NCBI RefSeq assembly: GCF_014633365.1
Contig: NC_068338.1
Location: forward strand, 49,053,716-49,117,715
Reading direction: 5' to 3'
Length of the DNA: 64,000 bases
From: Diospyros lotus
Taxonomy: Eukaryota; Streptophyta; Magnoliopsida; Ericales; Ebenaceae
Each line of letters starts with the position of its first letter. Positions within the stretch are counted from its first letter, which is position 1. The notes below the pieces were generated by a model. It searched no databases and had not been told where the DNA came from. It saw only the letters and a list, made by a program, of their open reading frames with translations. A program made the translations under genes and the position numbers. This document shows positions 46,730-57,158 of this stretch, piece after piece.

Positions 46730-48920
46730 TTAGCTTGGCTTTGCATTAGATTTGTTCAATGCATTCAGCTGAGATTCCATCCACTCTATAGTTGACTGGG
46801 TACGTTCTTCGTCATCTGCAACCAAGTCTGCAATCTTGGCAAACACAATGCATAGTTTATCGTATCTTAATTGGTTAGGAGTACAAATCCAACCGTTATA
46901 ATTGATCTTTACCCTCATGTAAGATCTACTAACATCTCTCCTCCACCGCCTTAAGATATACCTCTCAGGAATTGATCTGACACCATTTCGGATCAATACT
47001 GTAACAACATGCTTACAAATTATTCCCCTAAACTCGAACATGTGACAACTGCAAACAATATCACATTTTTCTTTCTCAAAAACAACCCAAAAAATTTTTT
47101 CCTTGATTCTTTCGTCAAATATGATATCTTCACGTACCTCGTACCTCGTACCCAATGATCCCTCTTCAGTAGATACAACCTCGCAATACATCTTCTCTGT
47201 AAACTCATCTTGAAACTCCTTGAATTTTGAAATTGTGTACACTTCTTGAAATTGTTTCTCCATGGGATACCTCGATGCACATGGGACCATCTGAGAAAAT
47301 GACATAACGTCGGCCTGAAACTCCTTTTCAACTTTACACCTCATTGCTCGCTCATATTGTTCCACAAATTGCTTTAGCGAGGTTTTCGAGTGTACATAAC
47401 CATCGAAGAATGTATTTATACTCTCACTCTGTTGCATTGTTGACATCCCTGCCCAAAAACTAGTTTTCAAGAAACAGGGGACCCAACGGACTCTTTCTCT
47501 ATAGATTCCAGACAACCAATCGTTGTCATGCAGTGTATATTTCTCAATTACTAAACTCCAACCCTGCTCAAATTCTTCAATACTATGTGATTCGTACACC
47601 ACGTCATATATGATTGAAAGAATTGAAGCCTTATAACTATGATTCCCAAATTTTTCAGGCAACTTCTTTAGTATATGCCACAAACACCACCTGTGCTTCG
47701 TGTTAGGGAAGACTATCTCAATTGCATTTTGCATAGCCTTATCTTGATCAGTAATTATTCCTACGGGAGCTTGATCCTTCATGCACTGAAGCCATGTCCT
47801 AAACATCCACACAAAAGTCTCGGTGCCCTCGTTGGAAACTAGACCACATCCAAGTAGTATCAATTGTCCGTGGTGATTTACACCAACGAATGAAACAAAT
47901 GGCATGTCATACCTATTGATCAGGTATGTAGTGTCGAATGTGACAACATCGCCGAATTCCTTATATGCTTCTCTACACCTATTATCAGCCCAAAATACGC
48001 TCTTCAATTGACACTCTTCGTCTAAATCGACACTGAAGTAAAAACCTGGACAAAGGGCTTGCATTTTTGAAAAGTACGCTTGAATAGCAGCAACATCTCC
48101 TTCCCCAAGTCTTAACTTCCTCACCTTATCAATGTAGTTTTTACAATTCTTTTCCACAAACGTTAGGTGCTCGTATCCATCATTTTCAACAACAACTGAG
48201 TTATAACTTTTCTGTAGTGAAATTCCAGCAATATCATTCACTTCAAGTTGCAGTTTCACATGTTCGCTCAATTGTCTATTGCATCGATACAACCTAGCTT
48301 TGCTTAGACTTGTTTCATGATTATGTTCAAGATGGACTGTGCTTATTCGCCATATTCCTAAAACAACAAGTACAGCTGTGATCTTGGCTTTACACCCAAC
48401 CCGAATAGTCGGTAGAGGCTTCAGAGAAGTACAAGCTTTACTAGTTCTTTTGCCTTCTCGGCTACATGCATAGGCCACATATCTTAACACCCCATCCTCA
48501 CACTTCTTTGAATTTCTTTTTTTTATTGGAAAACCCACATGGTAAGCATATTTTTTGTAAAATTTATAAATTTCATTCTCATCTTTGAACTTCATTCCAA
48601 CCTTAGGGACAAGATCATTGTGTTCTCCTGGCAGTTCGTTGTTTAACGGAGAACACTCATTCTCTTGCAAAATTTTCTCATTATCTTCGAATGATTCCGA
48701 AAGCACAATATGATTGCCTGGATCAAAACAAGGTACAATCATAAAATAATACAATGTTACCTATATAATTTGCATTCTCCACCGACATTTTATTTTTTTT
48801 GTTTAATATCATTAATTTTCTCATAAATCGAGAAAACCACATTTGAATAATTATACTCAGTTATGGCAAATGTCTGAGGAAGTGTGCCGGAGAAAAATTA
48901 AACATACCTGTGTCACTCAT
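46730..48920 (-). CDS. FAR1-related sequence (FRS) protein, domesticated MULE transposase, 666 aa
   Basis: Coding exons are 48920-48908 (MSDT plus one base, donor GTATGT) and 48717-46730 (acceptor GATCCAG), 2001 nt in frame. A leader exon ends at 49443 (donor GTAAGT) and rejoins at 48957. Domains: FAR1 DNA-binding (WRKY-GCM1-type C2H2) at about 43-140, ending in LEHNHE; MULE transposase core with D266 (FDTTY), D328 (TDQD) and CLWH at about 349-352; SWIM zinc finger CSCHMFEFRGIICKHVV near 555-575. Family knowledge: FRS proteins descend from Mutator-like transposases; FHY3 and FAR1 are nuclear transcription factors in phytochrome A signalling, but most FRS members have unclear roles. The frame is complete, so it is probably functional. 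No Mutator-type terminal repeats were seen around it, which supports a host gene. Confidence 0.9.
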
Positions 48921-49270
48921 TGAGGCTTTCCTTAGAATTTATTGTCCGCAGTAAAATCTGAAAAATTATAGAAAGGGAATACGTTACAAGTATAATATGG
49001 CAGATGAATATTTAAAAAGAAATAAGAGAAACAGAAACAGAGACTTCAGGCCACATCCGCCGCCACCAGCGGCCGCCGGCAATCACCGCCGGCCGGATAT
49101 TTTCACGATCAGACTCTTACCATTAGAAACACCAAGTCAAGGGGGGTTAACACACACAAAAGTGGACAGATTCAACGGTTGGATTTTTGTAGCTCTGATT
49201 TTTAATTTTTGTCCACAACTAAAAACGAACTGCCAGTCGCCCCCGGCCACCGTGGCTGGTGGTTTCCGGC

Positions 49271-49463
49271 GATCAAAGTCAACCAACCGATGCCCTTATC
49301 CCCATTGACCCACATACCCAAAAACCAGCAACATCCAACGGCCGAATCTCCTTAGATCTAAGTTTAAACTTCCGGCCAAACCGAAATCGCGCGTATATAC
49401 GTATATATCTTGGATCCGTGCTTATAAAACTAAAAGACTTACCTCCTTGTAGATCGGCGCCAA
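49271..49463 (-). repeat. FRS leader/first-intron block duplicated at 43791-43990
   Basis: This contains the end of the FRS leader exon, the donor at 49442-49441 and about 170 bp of the first intron. It is the likely source copy, because it is linked to an intact gene; the partner lies about 5.3 kb away in inverted orientation. Confidence 0.7.
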
Positions 49464-49569
49464 TGGAGACACAGTCGCACCGGTGGGAGAGAGAGAGAGA
49501 CAGCCGGCCGGAACCATGAAGGGAAGCGTAGGAGAGAGTGAGAGAGAAGGATGAACTGAGGGTATATTA

Positions 49570-51323
49570 GAATAGAGGGTATATTTGTAATTGCAGCAGT
49601 GTGGGTAAATTTGTAATTATCTCTTGGGTGGCTCTCACGGTGACACTGAGGTGGGCCGAATAGCATTGCTCAATATTGTATACCTTCACTTCATGAGTAA
49701 TGGCGTAGTGTCCATGTGTATATGCTATATCATTCTCATAATTTTTCCTAAATTCTGCATATATATATATATATAGTGTTATACCATATTAGATTACTGT
49801 TCTGTATGTATTGGTATCTTCCCCTAAATCGTATTAGTTCTCCATGCTGGTAGCACTGGAGGACACGGCTAAACCATTTTAAATTACTTTACATCATATT
49901 GCTTTCATTACATATCCACATAAATGGTGCATGTCTGTTTAAATGGTTTCCTCCATGGGGAACACCAAGTCAGGTGACTCAGGAGGCATATCCAGAATAA
50001 CAAGCCTCTGTAATTAGCACATATATAGGAAGATGGCTGCTGAAACTTGATTAAACAACCTAGCTAATTCGAAGGATCGTGGAATGGTAAGTTTGTCACA
50101 TGATCTAAATAAGACTGTCCTGTTCGATTGGATGACATTTCTTTGGCAGGTGGAAGTCAATAGATGATAATAAAAAGCTGCCTGCAGTTTTGTCCAGTTA
50201 TTTTCCAAAGATACAGCTTCCAAGTTGACAAGGCCATGGAGATGGTATAAGGTCCTCTTTTATTCAAAAGTATTATATACCTCTATTCTTGCTTTTTGCA
50301 CATTACTGAACTCTAGGAGTGTGATGTAAATTCAGAAAGATTTTTCCCCAGAAGTTTGTGAGCTGAGGTTGAAATTAGCAATGATACAGTATGAAGTGCT
50401 TATGCAAACCTGTTGATTTGGGGGTAGGAAAATTTCTTCCGTTCTGGTGATTTTAGCCATCTAAAAGGAAGCAGTAGACTGTCCACTACTGGTCATTTTA
50501 CAGTGCAGCGGTTAAAGTCAAAGACCATCTGCTGTACGTCTCTATATTTTTTGGGCGTGCAGGCTCATACCACTCTCTAGTCAAATTTAATTACTCCACT
50601 GTTAACAGTCTACATGTGGAAGCAATGAATGCTAGAACATTTCAAGCTTGAACTCCATGAAGTTTTCTGATTTCTGCATCCTCTGTCAATATCTTGAGAG
50701 ACGGCTTCCTTTTTTAATGGATATAAGTTTCTGATTCTTGCACTCTCTCTTCCTCTTTCGCTCCATTATTCCTGATTCTTGCACTCTATCATGATTTTAA
50801 CTATGCAAAGCATTGTTAACAGCAAAATAATCATGGAGCTCGCTAAGACTTGAGATTGTTCTCTGAAAAACCAGGTAATGTGTTCTTCTACTTTGATTTT
50901 TTTTTTTTTTTGAGTTCGTGTGATGACCTGTTAAGTAGTGGACATGCTTTTTACTTAACCCATAGCATATCTTGGCAGTGCAGAAGGTAGAAAAAGATTT
51001 CACACTTTATACATGTCAGTATATGAAGATGAGAAGCAGGGTCTATTAATTTTGATGTTTGGATTTGAATTTTAGAATCTAGATTTTGTCATATTTTGTT
51101 CAGGTTTTAGTGTTATATTTGGTTTAGGTTTCAGAGTCATTTTCTGATTAGATATTTTAGATTGTTATCTTTTAGTAGGTTAATCTTTAATTATAATTTG
51201 GTTGGAATTTCATAATTATATTATAGTTAAGATTGGACTGCCAATAAGTAGGCATATGATGTATTCAGAAAATTCATGTTTTTGATTACTGAATACAGAG
51301 TTATTGATTTCCTCTCCTGATTA

Positions 51324-51358
<35 letters not shown>

Positions 51359-51623
51359 GCTTCTTCTCTTGTTCTTCCCCCTCCTTACTTCTCTTCTTCC
51401 ATCTTCTACTCTGTTCTACATCAAGTTTCTTCAACCAGAGAATCAGAACTGAAACACAATGCCTTATGGAATTACCTACATGAATAGAAATACTAATACA
51501 TTTTTTTCCCCCTTTATTCACAACAAAAACTAAAAATAAATTTAAGAAATTGCTAAAACTGATAGAATTCCCACAGTTTTCTTATTTTATACCTGTTACT
51601 TCAACCAGATGATTGCTTGGGAA
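49570..51623. other. Spacer between the FRS promoter and the PHT1 3' end
   Basis: The first few hundred bases probably serve as the FRS promoter. The rest shows no recognisable exon on either strand. A (CT)n tract lies at about 51323-51351. Confidence 0.4.
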
Positions 51624-53258
51624 TCAAACCATGTCATCTTTTAAGACCGTATCGGTACCATTGTTCTGTCCATTTGCTTCGGTTCCACCGCCAGCAAGAT
51701 CCTTGTCTTCTCCAGAAATTTCTTCGAGTGATCGGCCCTTTGTCTCAGGCACCAAGAAGGTAAAAAAGAAGCCGAGCAAGTTCACCACAGCAAGTGCTAT
51801 AATTGCCCTTTTGATACCATTGTCCTTCTGAGTAAATTTCTGCACTACAAATGCACCGATTATTGCTCCCGCTTTACCAGATGCTGCTGATATCCCGTGG
51901 CAAGTTGACCGGAACCTTGCTGGGAAAAGCTCTGCTGGCACTATAAAAGTTGTGCTGTTTGGTCCAAAGTTCGCAAAGAAGAGGGTCAAGCCATAGAACA
52001 CTGCAAATAGTGTGGACTTGCTATTACAATAGTCCTGCCTTGGATGATCTGATGTACACTTATGACCCCTGAATTCTTGGTATTTAAATCCCATGATTGC
52101 CATGAAAATAGACATCAGGAGGAATCCACCAAGCTGGATGACGAACCTTCCAATTTTATCAATGAGGAATACAGTAAACCAGTATCCGGGCACAGTTGCA
52201 AAGAGTGCAACTAATAACATTGCTTTAGAGATTAGGAACACTTCCTCTATTGCATTCATAGCTGAGTTCTTCCGCACAAGCCCTATTGCAGGGTAGATGT
52301 CTTTCTGTGCCAACTGGAGACTGTAGAAGGCAATATCCAACAAGAACCATGTGCTACTGGTCCCAAGGAGGTGCAGTCCATGTCTTTTCAGGAACTCACT
52401 GGAGAAGAGTCCATAGGAAGAGTTGGAGTTAACAGGAGCCTTAGGCCCTGGTTCTTCAACAATTATACCCCCATCCAGGACTTTTGCCATATCTGCAGCG
52501 GCCTTCAAGTGGTTGCCTTCAACCAAGGCGGTGTACCTAGCAGTTTCTGGCATTTTCAACCTCCAATAGTAGGTGAGAGCAGCTGGAATTGCACCGAACA
52601 TTAGTACAATCCTCCAAACAAAATCTCCTTGCGGCTGAGTGGATAGCACATGGTCGTCATAAAACTCGGGAGCTGGATAAGCACTCAGGAAGGCCTTGGA
52701 AACACCCATGGCCACAGCCCCTGCAACCAGAATCCCCATTCCTTGCATGGCAAATACTGCTGCAATAAAACCACCTCGGGTTCTTTGGTTGGCATATTCT
52801 GACATGATCACAGCTGACAGGGGATAGTCTCCTCCTATGCCAAATCCAAGCCAAAACCGGAAGAAGCAGAGGGTAGTAATCACACTTTGAGCTGTAGAGC
52901 CAAAGGAAAGGCCTGAAGCAATGGCGCATCCCACCATGGTGATTAGAGTGATCCCATAAACCTTCTTCCTTCCGAGTTTATCACCTAGCCAGCCAAAGAA
53001 AAGCTGCCCTGCAAGAGTTCCACACAAGGCAACACCAGTTATGGCATTGTTGACATTGTCTGGTAGAGTACCAGGACTTGATTTGGATGGGTTGTAGTAG
53101 TATAGGCGGCCTATAAGTTTGGTGACAGCACTTATGCAAAATAGATCATAAGCATCAGTAAAGAATCCCATCCCAGCAATTACAATCGCCTTGAAATGAT
53201 AGAGTTGAGTCTTGGCATTGTCAAGGGCTGAGAACACTGCTCGGGTTTGGTCGGTCAT
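51624..53258 (-). CDS. PHT1: PHT1-family inorganic phosphate/H+ symporter, 544 aa
   Basis: A single uninterrupted frame from [18 protein letters not shown] to a TAA stop, the usual 520-550 residue length for PHT1. Twelve membrane segments in a 6+6 pattern can be drawn with a long central loop at about 250-290. Signature motifs: FFTDAYDLF (Asp35/Asp38), [11 protein letters not shown] at 92-102 (MFS loop motif), [20 protein letters not shown] from 142 (the PHT1 signature), and [20 protein letters not shown] in the second half. Family knowledge: these plasma-membrane carriers import phosphate with protons, are induced by phosphate starvation through PHR1, and are regulated at the C-terminus. The C-terminal tail is hydrophilic ([14 protein letters not shown]). 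No P1BS element (GNATATNC) was seen by eye in the 650 bp upstream. The gene appears intact. Confidence 0.95.
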   Translation of the reverse strand: MTDQTRAVFSALDNAKTQLYHFKAIVIAGMGFFTDAYDLFCISAVTKLIGRLYYYNPSKSSPGTLPDNVNNAITGVALCGTLAGQLFFGWLGDKLGRKKVYGITLITMVGCAIASGLSFGSTAQSVITTLCFFRFWLGFGIGGDYPLSAVIMSEYANQRTRGGFIAAVFAMQGMGILVAGAVAMGVSKAFLSAYPAPEFYDDHVLSTQPQGDFVWRIVLMFGAIPAALTYYWRLKMPETARYTALVEGNHLKAAADMAKVLDGGIIVEEPGPKAPVNSNSSYGLFSSEFLKRHGLHLLGTSSTWFLLDIAFYSLQLAQKDIYPAIGLVRKNSAMNAIEEVFLISKAMLLVALFATVPGYWFTVFLIDKIGRFVIQLGGFLLMSIFMAIMGFKYQEFRGHKCTSDHPRQDYCNSKSTLFAVFYGLTLFFANFGPNSTTFIVPAELFPARFRSTCHGISAASGKAGAIIGAFVVQKFTQKDNGIKRAIIALAVVNLLGFFFTFLVPETKGRSLEEISGEDKDLAGGGTEANGQNNGTDTVLKDDMV

Positions 53259-53934
53259 GGCTGGAATAATGATGGTGTAATCAGGTGATTGTGAATGAAG
53301 GGGGTTCGAATATAAATGTAGATTGTGAGCAGGTTACTGGTCCTTGATCCTTTTATTTATTTGGAAATTCTGACAGCTTGTTGCTTCGTCAAACAAGAAA
53401 TTTCCTTTGCATCTAACGACCCATTTGAAAGATTGTAAGCAACAGGGCATTGGAATTTTCCAAGAAGCATGCATGACTTGGCCAGGCAATGACATATTAG
53501 AGTGTCCTCATATTGGTTGTGGACAGATATTGACATATTGTTCCTTTTGCAATAGGAGCTGTACATATTGAATTGCCTGCTTGGATGCTCTTTTATGTCT
53601 TGCATGTTGTTCTGGTTTTCTCAGAAATTTTGTCTGGACATTATTGGCAATTGGTGAGTTAACGGATTAGTCATGGTAATAGATAGAGATGATTGGAGAG
53701 AGAATTTATGTACCCAACTCTACCTTGTGGGATTGAGGCTTGGTGGTGGTGGTATTAATACTGGCACCTGGCACTTGGCACATGGTGCAAATCAGCAAAA
53801 TTCATTGGTTTCTTCGCATCTTAGCATTCTATATTTAAGCTTCTAGAGGCCTTACAAACTCCAGTTTACTACAAAAAGATCTTCCACAAGTTTGGTAAAT
53901 ACTTTCAAGTTCAAGAATTTCATTTATCCTTGAG
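53259..53934. promoter_or_regulatory. Shared divergent upstream region of PHT1 and the secreted-protein pseudogene
   Basis: These 676 bp separate two divergently oriented genes. A TATA-like ACATTTATATTC on the minus strand near 53300 suits PHT1, and CTATATTTAAG near 53830 suits the plus-strand gene about 100 bp before its ATG. No other feature was recognised. Confidence 0.4.
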
Positions 53935-54021
53935 ATGGAGAAATCCAGAACTGATGGAGGAAGAATCTGGTTTCTTTGTGGGCTTCTTGGGACATTTTTC
54001 TTACTTTCTTGCTGCACCAGT

Positions 54022-54052
<31 letters not shown>

Positions 54053-54885
54053 ACTCATGTAAAATTAAAGCATTGTGGGCATAACATAATTGCAATTCTG
54101 TACGGATATATGTTATATGCTGTTGTATTGTACCTCTTGCAGATGCGGCCATAGAAGTCTCAGACCCAACAGGAAATGTTAATTTGAGCCCGTTTCAGCA
54201 ATGGAGAAGTGCTTACGAGTGATTGTTAAATGTAATAACATTAACGCTACATCATATGCAATTATCCCTTCTCTCAATACTTTTAAATAAGTTCACTTTG
54301 GGTTATTGGAATTAATACTATGTTTTGGGGTGGATTTCACTTAATTGCAAAGATAAAACAATGGGAATGAGATTCATCAACTTTTCTTTTGTTTGATAGT
54401 TAAGAAATAACCAAGGCTCGTGATTGTTGCTGTGGTACCTTGTGACAGGTGTCAAACAGTTGTCCAGATAAGTACCGGCTGACAGAAGGGGGTTGGATTA
54501 ATGTGACAAAAGCCGACACAGCGACATATTGTACGAGAGGGTGCGCAGACCATATACCCGGGCAGTGCTGAAGTGCATTCATCTAGTGAAGCAGGACTAC
54601 AAGTTCATCAACGGGGCCTCGGTGCAGGATCTCAATGGGACTATTACAGTCGGGTGTAAACACGGTTCGTTTCTTCTACTCAATAATATGGACATTATAC
54701 CTGCACTGCAAATACAGATTTGAATCTCCCCCATAACTAAGCCTAGGAATGCCTTATTTTTTGCAGGTTTCACTGAAGCAACTATAGTTTCAAGTGCCAC
54801 AAAGTTATATGAAAGCGTACATTCAATTTTCTTCTCAGCTGTATCAACCCTGCTTCGGGTTCAGGTTGTGGTGTTCAACAAATAA
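53935..54885 (+). pseudogene. Broken gene for a small secreted Cys-rich plant protein (DUF7731-like)
   Basis: Four exons with good splice sites: 53935-54025, 54143-54231, 54449-54664, 54767-54885. Exon 1 encodes a signal peptide (MEKSRTDGGRIWFLCGLLG then a TFFLLSCCTSA core). Later exons encode SPFQQWRSAYE, NSCPDKYRLTEGGWINVTKA, DTATYCTRGCADH, TRAVLKCIHLVKQDYKFING, LNGTITVGCKHG and a hydrophobic C-terminus. The pattern fits a plant-specific secreted or membrane-attached family of unknown function (DUF7731 is my best guess). There are two lesions: an in-frame TGA at 54220-54222, where the family appears to have Cys before LLNVS, and two extra bases (AT) in exon 3 near 54552-54556, which split CADH from TRAVLKC. 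Two independent lesions argue against a single sequencing error. Confidence 0.75.
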
Positions 54886-55537
54886 ACTATTGCCACAACA
54901 TATTCTATTCTGTGTACTCTTATCCTTTCCTTGTTCTATTTTCTCTGCAACACAGAAGGCAATATATTTAGTTTACTTTTCTAATAAATTCAAAATTCCT
55001 GCTTGTAATGAAACTCATCTGTATATTCACAGGAATGATTACGGTATTATTTGATACTTGCTGTGAAAATTTTCTTTTATGTGGTAATCACCTCTTGTAA
55101 AAAAGCAATTTTGCAAGAATAATTTTGATTGATTTAAATTAATTTTATGTTCTGAATTCCTTCGTCTCATTCCCAACCAAGAAATAAATTTTACTGCCAA
55201 TTAGAGAAGAGAGTCCAGAAAAACACTTTTTATGTCAACCCACGACCTAATCGAATGGGCTATAAACATGGAAAATAATATAAACAGATATAGTATATAT
55301 TACACCTAGAATTAGGTTACCTTGTCATGCAATGGAATGGAAGCCAAGAAACTGACAAATTCCTTAAAAACCTTAAGCTGATTTTATACTCAAGAAAGAA
55401 AAGAACAAAATTAGAAGATTTCAAACTTCTTTGCATTGAAGGCCACCCCCTTGGTCATGACGTATTACACATAGCAATTTTCTTTTCTTTTTTTAAATAA
55501 TAATACATTGCAGGGAGGGGTACAAAGTTAAACTGCT
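54886..55537. other. Convergent spacer (3' UTRs)
   Basis: Carries the 3' flank of the plus-strand pseudogene and the 3' UTR of the minus-strand thioredoxin gene. AT-rich; no other feature seen. Confidence 0.4.
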
Positions 55538-57158
55538 TTACACGGTTAAATCGGCAATTGCTGCAGTCTTCTTCTGGAGCTCCTGCTTGTTGACACCTAC
55601 AAGCTTGTCCACTTGTCGTCCATCTTTGAGGAAGAAGAATGTTGGAGTGGCTTTAATCTCCCATGAAGTACTAAACTCCTGCAACATCCCACATTAAAAA
55701 AAAAATCGTTTACTAAGAGTTATAGGCATCAAGCATAAGCTTAAACATCATATAAAGCGTTTATTCTAGTATGTGAGGTTGGCTACATGAATTTCTAGTC
55801 ACATTTACAGAATTTGACTTCCTCCCTTCCGCCTGAAAGATGCAAATTATGTGCACGAGAAATTAGAAGCATCAGAGTTCAATTCTTACAGGAAGCTCGT
55901 CAACGTCCACGGTCAAGAATATCATAGAAGAATATTTATCAGCAAGGTCACGATAAGCCGGTGCTATCACCCTACAAGGACTACACCATGATGCACTGAA
56001 ATTTGCCACAACCTGTTGGACAGTAGGGTAAAATGACAAATTGTATGAAAGAAATTTAAAGAACGTAGGTGTTAAGAGTAATGCATTGATGCTTATAGAA
56101 TTTCACTCCTAGCATGCACGCCGAGTATACCGGCCACTAAGCCACTCGTTGCTTATATCTGTTGGTCCGAGCCAGTAGATAAAGCGGGAAAGAGAAAATC
56201 AAATAAAAGCAAGTTTGTCAATGGCGAACATAATGATATAATGCCATCTAAAAGTGCTATTGAACTGTACATAGTAGATTCTGCTTTATTTTTTTGACCA
56301 ATAAAGTGTGATAAAATAACTGTCCAATCTTGAGCACAAGGGGATGACCCAATGGAACTCCCCTGCTGCGAAGGGTTTAAACTGCTGATGTTTTCCTTAT
56401 AAGATAGGAGAAAAAGATAAATAAAAAAACAAAAGAACTTACTATCTTGCCATCCCTGCTTGCTTCTGACAGCTTCTCCTCCCAACTCTGCATGGTGGTT
56501 ACGAGGTGAACTTTTCCGCTGGCAAGCTCTATTGGTGCACTCTGCTCACTATCAGTTTCAGCTCCACAAAACTGTATAAGTCGTGTATCCCAGTGAATGG
56601 TACAACAGTAATGAGGATGCAGAATTTTTACACTTGTTCAAAAGATCACTAGTAGCAGAAATATTGGTCGATAGAATCTGTTTGCAGTATCTTGGAAGCG
56701 GTGAAATAGGCTATTGGTGTATATTTTCAAGTATTGCATGATGGGAAAACTTAAAAGTTGCTACTGTTAAAACTGGAAAACCTTTTTAGTTTGTTATCAA
56801 GTGAGTTTCTCCTAACGGGGGCCACAGAGTATATGTAGAAGACATTCTAAGTATAATAATTAGCACATCCTGCCTACCAAAGCTCTTGACTTGCTTAACA
56901 TGTGGGTTCAGCACATTAACTGTTTCTTTGGCTTGAAAAGTGACATAAAATAAAGATTTTCTCAAGATGCAAGTTCATTTTGCTAGTGCACCTAATGGAG
57001 ATCGATTGTAAATTCGAGCAACAGTTTTTTTTTTTTTTTTTAAAAAAAGGTAATAGGAAGAGTAAAATGAAGTCCTCCAATATCAGGAGAAAGCTAGCTT
57101 GGTTGTTTTCAAATGTAACTTCATTACAAAAGTTCACCTTAGTCCAGCACTGTCCCAT
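55538..57158 (-). CDS. Thioredoxin h (TRXh9-like, MGxC N-terminus), 137 aa
   Basis: Four exons on the minus strand: 57158-57138, 56571-56443, 56012-55890, 55678-55538; they sum to 414 nt in frame with GT..AG introns. The start is MGQCWTKFCG: Gly2 for N-myristoylation and Cys4 for palmitoylation, the arrangement that sends TRXh9-type proteins to membranes. The active site is WCSPC at 59-63, with Ser in place of the usual Gly of WCGPC. The cis-proline motif is [12 protein letters not shown], with Pro103. Family knowledge: h-type thioredoxins reduce protein disulfides; Arabidopsis TRXh9 is membrane-attached and moves between cells. Both active-site Cys are present, so redox activity is expected. 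Untranslated exons probably run up to about 58900-59030. Confidence 0.9.

Noticed and set aside
53259..53934. P1BS (PHR1-binding) element upstream of PHT1
   Set aside because: Every ATAT core in this stretch was checked by eye and none has the flanking G and C of GNATATNC.
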